64,000 bases of DNA from Cyprinodon diabolis (Eukaryota; Chordata; Actinopteri; Cyprinodontiformes; Cyprinodontidae). The translations under genes were made by a program, and so were the position numbers. Shown here piece by piece: positions 48,378-59,279 of this stretch. Under the pieces are notes generated by a model, which saw only the letters and a program-made list of their open reading frames with translations, searched no databases and was not told the origin of the DNA. The first letter of the stretch is position 1; the number at the start of each line of letters is the position of its first letter. The stretch is taken from contig CM060076.1 of assembly GCA_030533445.1 (NCBI GenBank), positions 23,360,603 to 23,424,602 of the forward strand. The letters are read 5' to 3'.

Positions 48378-48723
48378 CTTTCTTTTCTTTTCCACTCTTC
48401 TCTGCTCATCTCATCTCTTCGCGCCCTCTGTTTGCAAATGGTTTGCTTCCGTGTGTCTGGACTTTTGTGAACTTGTGCAACAAATGGACTGATCCAGTGT
48501 GGTGGACACTAAGGGCCCCCCCCGAGACACACTTAATATAATAAGCATTCTAATGGCGTTTTAGCGAAAGGAATTCTATCTAAAATATAATCAATGTGCA
48601 AAACTAAGTAATAGCTGTATTAACCATACATGAAAAAGGAGTTTTTTGGGGCCCCCCAGGAACTCGGGGGCCCTAGGCAACTGGCTATGTTTGCCTAATG
48701 GTAAGACCGCCCCTGATGCCTTG

Positions 48724-49379
48724 ATGACCTCTCTGGACAGTTTTCTTGAGCTGAGCACCCAATGCTGAGTCAGACTATTATGGTAATGGACTAATAGAGA
48801 TATACACAGAACAAAGGCTTGAAATGCATCCCCCAGAGCGTATATGAGAGAGCCTTCATCTTGAGAGATACTTATCTCTGAAATGGGGCAATGACGACCA
48901 CAGGTCAAAAGTTCCAGTCCAGTTCATTAGCGGATGATAGAAAACTACTTAATCTAAACTAAGGGACATGATTCTCAGATAAAGCTATAATCGGGCTGAG
49001 AAGACAGACCCTTTATCTTCTCTCTGTTAAAGGTTGGATATGTAGAATTCAAGATTACTAATAAAACTAAAAATGCTAATGTAGATTAACAGAATAGAAT
49101 TTCCCTCTAGAGTGGGGAAGCTGTAGTTGGGAAATGACATGCCAGGTAAAGCATGCACTCAAAAGTAGAAGTGTTAACACTGTGAGTAAGAATAAGAGAC
49201 TATAGATTGAGCTTATTTATGCCATAAGAAAATTATAGGATACAGTTGTTAAGAATTTGCATAATCAGAATCATATAAAAGAGCAACTAAGTACAAAAAT
49301 TTGATCAAATTTGCAGGTACATATATATTTGTGTTTAAAAAGGCCAACAGACTATTTGCAAGAAATCAAGAAGGAGGTG
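48724..49379. other. No gene recognised
   Basis: Spacer DNA to the right of the hAT insertion. The 105-codon minus frame at 48591-48908 crosses the hAT end and is a chance frame. Confidence 0.4.
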
Positions 49380-49993
49380 CTTCTTCAGTTCTTCCGGGCC
49401 CTTCTGCCATAAAGCCAAAAAAACACTTATTGTTTTCAGGCTCCAAAGGAATTTTCCGCCAGCCTTGAATCTTTTCTTGCTGGCTCTACATGGGGAATCC
49501 AGTATTCCAAATTTGTTGGGCTTGAAGTGAGCTGCACATCCAAGATATCATCCCATCCCACCTTTGAGTTCAACCACTTGCACCCAGCATACGGCTCAGC
49601 TCCCGGTCCTGCTCGCTCACAGCCTTTGTGAGGGAGTCAATTGCTGCCAGCAGCCTGATCAATGCCCAAATAGCTGCTGACATCCTCTGTAATTTTAGAC
49701 ACATCAGATATCTTCCAAATCCAAACAGGAGAAATCCAAGGGTTAGGGAGTATCATAAATCTGAAAATCCATACATCTTCGATAATCTCCACTGACAACA
49801 TTGTGAAACACACAATCCTCCAGTCCTTGGTGTAACCCACAAAGTATGTCTCGGCAGGGCAGGAAGGGTCCCCTTTTACCTGTCTTCCAGTTGAAAAAAT
49901 TTGATCAGTTGCATTGAGAGACCAGCTAATAAGATCCATTATTTGAATTTGGGTGATATGAAGAGAGGGCTCAGAAAAGACAAGAAACAGCAA
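49380..49993 (-). pseudogene. Decayed coding region of unknown family
   Basis: A minus-strand frame of 118 codons (49993 to 49637) starts MLFLVFSEPSLHITQIQIMD and contains a Cys/Gly/Tyr segment (CPAETYFVGYTKDWRIVCF) and a Trp-rich hydrophobic segment (WISPVWIWKISDV). After its stop, similarity of style continues downstream in a shifted frame (SLTKAVSEQDRELSRMLGAS near 49620-49560, then lysine- and tryptophan-containing text to about 49385), which suggests a single former protein of about 190-200 residues broken by a frameshift and stops. The region is more GC-rich than its flanks. I do not recognise the family; it could be a retroelement accessory protein, a retrocopy of a host gene, or part of a poorly described fish repeat. 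Confidence 0.4.
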
Positions 49994-50049
49994 AGCAGAG
50001 ATAGATCAGGGAGTTGCAGAGCAGCAGGAAAATGCAACCACCTCCTTCA

Positions 50050-53000
50050 AGAGTCGGAATAGAAAAAATATATAATATAGATCAAATATAGACATAATAG
50101 TCTGATTAATCATTTCATAAGTGAATAGCTTAAATACAATCATTTTCAACTAAAGGGTAAATATTACTATTCTCAATAGAGATCCCTTTTGTTTTTATGT
50201 GTATAAATTCTACAGATTATGCAGTAAGATGAATGCAGACCTTTAAATTGAATTGCAATAAGTTTCAGAAACATAAAAATGTTATGATATTGAAATACTT
50301 GATTTTTATGTTGCTATTCTATTCTATTCTATTCCAGCATATTTTCACTCAAATAAATAACACAAGCTGCAGCCGCAGGTCTTTTGGCCTTAGCAGGTTC
50401 TCATCCTAATACACACATCAAGCTCACTGGTTGACATAATTAGAAGAAGCAGCAAGAAATTATGCCTGGCCAGCTTACTTGCCCTACAAACAGTGCATGG
50501 ATGTCTGTGTGTGTGTGTCCTTTCCCATCAGTAGTATAGCTTTGGGCTGGTTTACATTTGCATAATGAAGTCAATAACACTAGCCTCCTGGGAGGAAGCA
50601 TGGTGACATTATTACTAATTTAATAAGAAGTGTTGGGTGTGTGTGTGTGTTTTCTTCCTTGCAGAGTGAGAAGAATAGACTGGCAAGGCAAAGTGTAGAT
50701 AAAGAGCAAGAAAGACAGATGAGCAAAGTATGCAAAGAGATTCAAGTAATCAGTAAAGGAAAGGAAAGCGAGCAAGTTAATAAAAAAGAATAAAGGGAAC
50801 AAAACAGGCAAGATGGAAGGTTAAGGCTAAAGGCCCCAAAAGGTTGGGGTGAAGGGAGGATAGAGGGTTAGCACCTAAAGAAAGTGAAGAGGGAAAAGAG
50901 AACTAAAAGGAAGCAAAGCTGAAAGGGTGAAGAGGTGAGACAGTAATGAAGGTGCAGAACCAGACACATGATGAATGGCTTTAGTGTTCTTTGCTTTTGT
51001 TTCAGCTACAAACTCATGGCCATCATGTGCTTTTTGGGTTAAGACCTCCAGCACTCTGCACTGTCATAATGACTTTATTTTAATGAAATACTTTATTAAT
51101 ATTTTGTTATGTATTGTTATTGCAATAAATAATTTTAACTCTTTTGACAAATTTGTTTAAATAAATAAAAATTATTGAATTTATTGTGTTCTCAAAATGC
51201 AACCCATGTAAAAATTTAAGTAAATATGTTTTGAAAGCGTAGTTTGGAATATGTCCTGTGAAACGCTTTTATTTTAACAAAGTCATCATGGTCTAACTGA
51301 GTTTAGTTCTTTTTTTTGTCATAATTACAAAGTATTAAATTATGTTGATTTGTATTTTAGAAAATGTAATTATGCTACGATTATTGATTATTAACCTCAC
51401 AATTCTCTCACAATCTGACCTTAAACACACTCAATTATTCCTGTTTTACATCAGTTAGAAATTTGAAAAAATATTGATAATCCCTGAAATGTTAGAATAA
51501 TGAGACAGAAAACAATACATAGATTTACAGTAATAAAGTATAATTAATTTGCTATCTTAAGTAGAAATTTTGGTTTCTATATTTTACTGCGGTAATTTCT
51601 TTAACTATTTTTTCTCTACTATTTATATTCTATGCTATTATCTATGCTTTCTACTCCTTAAGTTTAAAGAAAAGACTTAATTCTTGAATTTAATTTCAGC
51701 TTGTTTTCATTATGGCTTGACAGTGTTTAAATAGAAAAAAAGAGCTAAGCGAAAATGAAAGAAATTAAGATAAAGAAATAAACTGAATATCAGAACTTCA
51801 AAAATATTAATATGTTACTAAACTTCATTTTATATTTTTGTAATGGGCATATATGCAAGTGAAATAGGTTACATTGTGCATCTAAAATTACTCAAGTTTA
51901 ACATCTGAATATACAGTATAATGTAGCAGTGATTATGACCTGTAGAAAAATGTCTCTTTTGTAGTGGGGGGTGGGGGTTCTGAAGTATGGGCCCCTGTGA
52001 TGCAACATAAACTTTTGTCCTTAATGATATTTTTCTTTCTTATATTATCTTTAATGTTTTAAGTAGATCTATAATTGATACTTTCATGCTGTCGCTTGAG
52101 TCAAAAGCGTAAGTTGATACTTCAACTTCAACAAAAAAATTTTTGTAGCATCTATATTTTTGCTTGAGTAATAAACTTGGATACCTTCAGATATAGCCCC
52201 CTTTGTGTTGCTATGTTGAAGCTCAGAAATAAAACAATATATCAGGGAAAATGTTACAAAAATTTACCAGTTGAGATATTCAGAAAGAAACTGTGGGGAA
52301 CCAAAAATTTGAGAATATTTGTCTGTTTAAGCATCTATAATCTGTAAGGGAACATACAGGAAGTTCAGAGAAAAACGCTTTTTTCTTTGAAAGGTGTGAA
52401 TAAATTCAGAGGGATACTAATCTTGAAGGCTCTTACACTACGTTAAAAGTAGCTACAAATAGTAAAAAACAGAATCCAGATAGATGCAGAACTTGAAATT
52501 GTGATTCCAATCCACATCTTCTGCTTTTTATTCTGCAACTGTAAACCTCTTCTCTGGTTTTTAATCTTATCAAGTCATTAATTTTATAAATAATGGTTCT
52601 TTCTGGCTCTTACCTGTCCTGCCATCGCTTCTGCCACTGATTGTTCTATAAATGTAGTGATATTAACCCTGAATTCAACCAATTCAGCAACCCTAAAAGT
52701 CTGAGGCAGGAATTCTAGATTTTAGAACTTCTCTCAAAGGTAATGGCACTCTGATGTTCTCTTTTGATGGGGTGGCTTTCGAAGACTGATAAAGTTTACA
52801 ATCCCTTCTAGCAGTTTTCTCTATCTTTAAGAAGAACAGAAGAAATTCTTGTTTAGAGAAAAGGGTCATCATGGTGATCTACTTCATATACTGAGCAATG
52901 GTTGCCCCCTTTTTTGCTTTTCTGAAGCCAGAGACCTGCAAGCTACACCTGTGGCCTAAAATGTATGTCTAATATCTGCCCTTCAGTCTCCATACCTGAA

Positions 53001-53861
53001 TTCAAAACATTATCATTCTCAGGTTGTTCTCAACACAATGGTTTTTATAAAGCAATATTTAATCATCTGATTTTCTAGCAGATATACAATATCTGGGGTG
53101 TGAGCTTGTCCTTGCTTAGGAGAAGAGGAGCTGGAAATTTAAGACATATCAGTCTTTCTTCTGACAGGCATTTTAAGAGGCTGGCATTTAAAGAAACAAC
53201 AGAGAATATATTTGATATATTCTGTTGATGCTGAACACAATTTGTTAGCATCTTACTCTATATTGATCTAAGCAACAAACCTGAGGGAAATTTTATGTTA
53301 TAAAACTAACAATGCTTTATATTATGGGCATTAGGTAGATATTAGATTTAAAACTAATATCTAATTTCTAAAACTAAAATCGTACATCGGCCATTCATCT
53401 GATAAAAATGCAGTTAGGATATGCCTGCAGCAGTAAAGCAGGTGAATCCAAAAGAGGCATGAGTCTACCACAGGTGAGATGTTAGAGTTAAGATGCCAGA
53501 GGTGTGGGAGGTTTAAAAAATATTAGAAACTGATAGTCAAAATGCAATTTGGAATGACTTCACCGCAGAGGTAGGATAAACCTGCACAGCGCTTGTAAGA
53601 AGGTCAAGGGGAAAATCTGTATGAGTTATCAGGCAGTTAAGATATAAAATTAATGTATATCAGATAGTGGACAACATCAGCAGCACTATTGGTCATTGTA
53701 AGGGTTAAAAAACAGACATGCAAAATTACATGGCTACAACTGAATTGACTTCAACAAACTGGAATTATCATTGCAGCGCTGCTAGCTGCAACCAGAGTTT
53801 GGAAAATAAGTCAGAACTCTGAACTGGTAGCTGCAAAAGGAAAGTGAAATCAGATTGATTT
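50050..53861. other. No gene recognised
   Basis: AT-rich spacer with short simple repeats: (CTATT)n at about 50311-50335 and (GT)n at about 50636-50650. No exon-like sequence was identified. Confidence 0.4.
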
Positions 53862-54120
53862 CTACCCATCCATCCGTCGGTCCTTCCGTCCGTCCATCCA
53901 GCCATCCTCTGTTCCTATTAAATCAGATGATGAAGCTAGATCCAGGAGAAACACTCCAGCATATCTCTGTCTTTTAGGTTTTCCCTGGAAAATATTTAAA
54001 TATAAGAGCCCTGGAGGAATCCTCATGGGATGGCCAGATCCCCTCAACTCACTCTTTTTAGATGCAGCTAGCCAGAGACTGTACTCTACACCCTCTGTGG
54101 ATGGCGAGCTAAACTAAGCC
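53862..54120 (+). repeat. Diverged fish LINE-associated repeat
   Basis: Starts in a CCATCCGTCC-type simple repeat, then has GGAATCCTCATGGGATGG, CCAGATCCCCTCAACTC and TTTTTAGATGCAGC, recalling the common fish repeat wording around 'CCACCTCAACTGGCTCCTTTCGATGTGGAG'. Boundaries and class are uncertain. Confidence 0.5.
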
Positions 54121-57100
54121 TCCACTTATCAGGGGAAGCTCATTGCCACCACTGTATCCAAATTATCCTTCTTTGAGTCATGACTCATTTCTTAAGAACA
54201 TAGGTGACAATTAAAAGGTAACAAGAACGTAACTTTTTTTGCTCAGTTCATTTTTTTGCTCCTCACCCAATCATACAGCTACTCATCATCCCAGATGCTG
54301 GCAAGCGTTGAGTCCCTCATCCCCCTCTATGCGCCCTTCATCTAAAGCAGTCTAGCTCAATGTTAACACCAGCTGCTGTCTGTGTCTCCAATTATAGCCT
54401 CTACAGTGCAGGCTCCCAGGGAAAGACTGGGGGTCAGGTTACGCCACATGGACATACACACACAACGCCATTTACAATGAGTCCCAGAAACAGCTTCTCA
54501 AAATGCTTTAAAACTCATGCAAAGTACTTATTCACATATTTATTCCTCAAATGGAACCTCTGCTTGACCCTCCTGGGTTATTGGACGATTAATGGCGTCT
54601 CGCTGTGGATAAAATGTATGAGGGTGGAAATTACTTAGAGGCTGTTTGATGCAGAAGTTGTAGTCATAGATGCATCTAGTTTAACTTTATAATTTAAATC
54701 ACATCATTCAGAAGAGCTTGTAAAGAAAACTTATATTTAGTTATTTGGCAATAAAAATCTTTGTTTTTCCTTGCCAGTCTCTACTGCTCTCCTTTCTTAT
54801 TGACTTTCAGAGGGGGCGGGGACGATTCTCAGTGGGTTGACCTTCTCTCTGTTCCTTTGCATTCCTCCTCCCATTCGTCCTGTCCTCAGGATGCCAGTAA
54901 ACTCCAAATTTCCGAACCTCTAACGTAATTTCTTGGATTTAAACTGCAAGAGTCCAGAGAAACATACCAAAACGGGCAGTACAGCAACTTTATTTTAAGC
55001 TATTTTTCATTTTCAGTTGGAGGGGCCATTTACAGTGTATTTTTAGACCTGCTGAGACTCAGCTTAGCACAACTGTTGCCTGCTTATCACTACCGGATAC
55101 GAAGACCGCCTTCTCTCAGTCAAGTGGGAAAAGGAGAACATTTTAAAAAGGAGTTCAATGCTGGTTTCCTTGGTAACGCTGCTTCTCAAGGACCTCTGAA
55201 GAACCAAAGGTTATCCGCAAACATTTGGAAAGTTTAAGAGTAAGGTTCTTAAAAAGTAATTTACTCTTGCCTGATATTTGCTGTACTTTTTATTTTGTTC
55301 TGTATAAAACAAGATGGCTTTCTAACATACTCTCTATGATTATTATTTAAAGTATGAAGAAAAGCAAATCTGCATTTTGTTGTCTTCTTCCCTATGCTTT
55401 CAATTATGGTATGTTGTTGTTTATTACTGATCAAATTTGACTTTTCTGGAGTGAGATTAAGAACCAGGGCTGGAAGAATTATTATTATCAGATGAGTATT
55501 ATTTTTTTTATATCTAATGATGTCATAAGTTAATTTGTTAGACTTATTTTGTATTAGTATCAATACACAAAAGACTGTGTTATAAGCAAGTACTTGAACA
55601 TTTCTTCTCTTTTGGCTTTTTACTAGATCATCATACAATTTTAATTAGAGAAGATTATAATCTTCATTTGTAATAACCAGTCAAGAACCTTTACATCACT
55701 GAGGGAGAGCTGTATCCCATGTTGCTTTAGAGAACTGTTTTCATTTAGCCCAATCTGAGGTTTTTTTAGGATAATTCACCTGTTCACCTTCTCATAAGAT
55801 GTCACTCTGAAACCTTCCCTTTTTAAACCATTGAGGTTGTGCTTGGAGTCACCTGTTTCTGTTTGTTAAATAACAGACTCTTTTTCCTTTTTTTATTTAT
55901 GTTTTTTTGCTTGTGATATCATAACACTAGCATAAAAAGCTGAAGGTTTTTTTATGGAAGCTAAAAAAATGCTAAAATTTTACATAGCAGTATAGGAAAA
56001 AATGTTCTCCTTTGGTCTCGCTCCTATGGCTCAATCCAGTATCTCAAGGTATTTTCAGGGTCAGACCTTTGATTTCCCTGTAAATGGTATTCTTATCAAA
56101 CAGAAAATCATAAATCCTCCCTTTTGAGTCCTTCTTTTTGTGAGACACCCACAGGTAAAGACCTTAAGCCCAAATAAGGCTATTTGCACCTTCCATAGTG
56201 GTGCACTTGCTGCTGCAGACAGTAGAACACCAGGCACAGGTCACCTACTGCGCTTTTTGTTGCTTGGAAAAAAGTTGTGTTAAATATTGTTGGAGTTTTC
56301 TATTACTTTTCAATACTAGAGAGCTAAATTAACGATTCTACTAACTAATGCTTTCAAGGCCGCTTATATTAAAGAAAAAACATGTACAGGCTGGCTCAAA
56401 TTAATGCAGCAGTACGGCAAATAATGATGGAACTTAAACATTGTGGAAAATAGAATTCTAAAAGAGCCTGCAAAGAGACAGGTTTTCACAACAGAATTTT
56501 TTTTCTTCCTCTATTTAATAAAACAGCTGTATTTCAGGCAGCGTTGTCTTTTAAATTTGTTTGTAGTGATTTGAGATATGCTACAAGGTGCACTATAAAT
56601 AAAAACATGATAGAAAATAAAGAAACAAACAGTTTTTTTTAACAAGAACCTTTAAAATATATTTAAAATTTTGAAAGAGAACTCTGCAAATATTACAAAG
56701 AAAAATAAAAATAAGATTCAAAGGAAAAACATTTTCTTTCTACCCTCCTAATATTCTTGGGACAGGCATATCGTTTATTTTTCGCAACATATCTGGTTCA
56801 AAGACATTGGCTGTGTCAGAATGTCCAAATGTCTGTCCTATAATGCTCTATGTTTACGCCACTTTAAATTAGTGTCCGAATGTCTAGGTGATGAAAATGC
56901 ATTGGACTCAAAATTTCCCACAATGCACTTTGAAAAGTGGCGTGGAACCAGGTGTCACTACCCAATCCGTCCTGGCAGTACGATCCGTACCATCAGCTCA
57001 TTTGCGCATGCTCAAGAAGATATTCATCCAGGTTGCCATAGATAATGTAATTATAGTACTAAAACTAATTATTTCTTTCCTTAAATTACTAAAGAATGCT

Positions 57101-58679
57101 AACACACATCTTTAAAAAAATGTTTATGACAATTTGATGTGTTTTACATTTTCTCTGGTAAACTGCTTCTCTAACGTCATCATCAGACATGCCCAGAACA
57201 GTCTGGCAAAATATGATAAAATGATGTTTATCTGCATTCTAGTTGTTTCTTTCTTTAGTACATGCTCTATATACCATAAGGTTAACATAAAAGGAAAAAA
57301 TGGACTCAAACAGACTACATTTATATTTAAACAGGGGGGTATGTAGATACGATCTTTCCATTTTGATTAAAAAGATTCTTTCACCCTGTCAATGTCCTAC
57401 GCATATCCTACATAATGAGAACATGATAACAAATTAGTAACTAGCTTTGTTTTTTTATTGTTTTTAAGGTGTGAGTAAAGGCAGTACCTTTGTTATTATT
57501 GGATAACTATTATTTAATATTTGATTAACCAATAAATGCACTTAAACTGGATTTCTAAAATATTCTTAATAATATAATCAGTTTATCAGTGAACGATGAG
57601 TTCATATCAACAGTTAACATGTAATGGCGGCTTTTGCTCCTACGCAGCTCAGATAACCCAAGCTTGTGTTACCTTTCATTTGCCCTTGAATGCCAAAAAA
57701 TTACTCTGCGTCCACATTGTTCTAATTCTGTGAACTCCTGTGGCGTGAACAAGGCAACACCAGTTGGTGTCCATGACTGTGTGTGAAGAACAGCTCAGCA
57801 TGTAACTGAAACATCAGGTGGACTGTGTCATTCACGAAGAGGACAGAAAATAGCTGCAAACTTGGCCATGAATTTTTAATCTTAAAATATAAATCGTTTT
57901 ATTGCATATGTGGAGATATGCATTGTGAAAAAAATTGCTTCAGGACTTCTTTGTGACACACTGGTCTTAAGTCCATGTAGCGCTGTTCAATAGATCACCA
58001 TTTCACCTGATTAATGCTCCGTTTTATCACATACACAACAAATCACACAAATTACTGTGGTTTTACACGTCAGTATTTGGCCATCTTGAATCAGAGGCAT
58101 ACAGAAATACACATCAGAGTATGTGGGAGTAAAAAGATGCTAAATTGATCTTGCAGTTCGTTAACTGAATGGAGCAAGGAAAAGGTCAGCCAAAAAAATC
58201 AAAGCACATTAGTTCTCTGCATTGTTACTAACGGATAGAGCTTTGCTGCAAAACCAAATAATATCACATAGAGTTCTATGAGTACTTCTCATTAAATTGC
58301 CCTTAGCCTGGTTGTGTTACAATTCCTGAACAACCTCAAAAGGTAACCGAGTTACCATCAATACAACAATTGTTTTAATTTGTATGCTATGATACTGTAA
58401 GTTTATCGGTTACATCAGATATAATTTCATACAACAAACCAGCTTTATGTTGCCTGTTGGTCGAAGAGAATGTCAGTTTGTGACACAGAGTATTAGCTTA
58501 TGAGCTTATTAACAAAATAAAGTATGGAAATCATTTTTGAAGAGAATTTAATTGGATGACTGACATATAAGCAGCGTCCCCATACTAATTACCATCAATT
58601 ATTTTAAAGCAGACAAAATAAAAATATCATCCTGTCTGTTTAAATCAACATTATGCTACCCAACACTTAAGGGACTATA

Positions 58680-58680
<1 letters not shown>
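54121..58680. other. Spacer; possible trdn upstream region, no exon proven
   Basis: Mostly AT-rich. At 54790-55250 is a less AT-rich block beginning GGGGGCGGGG and TTTGCATTCCTCC that could be a promoter or first noncoding exon of trdn (see findings). The segment at 56810-57050 (GGCTGTGTCAGAATGTCC and so on) resembles the end of a fish DNA-transposon MITE, but I found no matching other end. Confidence 0.35.

Positions 58681-58714
<34 letters not shown>
58681..58714. repeat. (CTGT)n microsatellite
   Basis: Eight to nine uninterrupted CTGT units. Confidence 0.95.
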
Positions 58715-58729
58715 TTGAGCTGCAGGAAG

Positions 58730-59279
58730 TCAATTGAACTTTCTGGTTGGTCTGAGGAGAGAAAGCAAGCTGATCAGGAAAGAGTTGTTTGATGGCTGAT
58801 TGATTTGCTTACTTGAGAGATGAAGGGGAGGTAGCATGGATCTGTAGGGGTTTAATTCAGCGGGCTTTGCAGACTGAACCGCAGAGGTCCAGAGAGAATG
58901 TGAGTGAAATCAGAGAGCATTGGTACATGCAAGTGATGAGGTGCTGGAGAGCGGACAGGCAGGTAATAAAGACTGAGAACCGCTGCACACAGATAAGACC
59001 TTTTGATGAAGATTGGAGACAGACTTTGGGTCACTGGTTGTCTGGAACAGTAACATAGTCTACATTAAAAGAGATACACAATAAGACAAATATACCAGGA
59101 AATGATCTCAGGTGTGAAGCAACACGGGTTGGACCAGCCACTAGCCTAGATGCACTATGTGATAGTAGTTCACCCATACCAGAACACCCTCCTACATTAC
59201 TCCTCCTTCAAGGACTGCCCCCTGGTGTCAAGAAGAGGAAAGGTAAGAAGCCCAAAAGTCCCAAACAAGTCCAAAGTCC
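58730..59279 (-). other. Possible 3' region/LTR of gypsy element B
   Basis: Lies immediately downstream (minus strand) of the chromodomain remnant and has a GC-balanced composition with no open frame, so it may be the 3' untranslated part and degraded LTR. No LTR ends or target duplication were found. Confidence 0.3.

Larger units (their letters stand above)
46055..48715 (-). mobile_element. hAT element with a nested solo LTR
   Basis: The left end is CAGGTGCGTATTTAAG at 46055; the right end, reverse-complemented, is CAGGGGCGGTCTTACC at 48715. Flanking 8-mers are identical, ATGCCTTG (46047-46054 and 48716-48723). The minus strand near its 5' end encodes the start of a hAT transposase (48303-48377), so the element reads right to left. 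Subterminal GGGGCCCTAGGCAACTG-type sequence is characteristic of a widespread fish hAT family. About 1880 bp remain after removing the nested LTR, with an internal direct duplication of about 53 bp (46561 and 48018). Confidence 0.88.

Noticed and set aside
55261..55638. 125-codon minus-strand frame rich in Asn, Lys and Ile
   Set aside because: Composition is what AT-rich noncoding DNA gives; no motif, and no splice signals that make sense.
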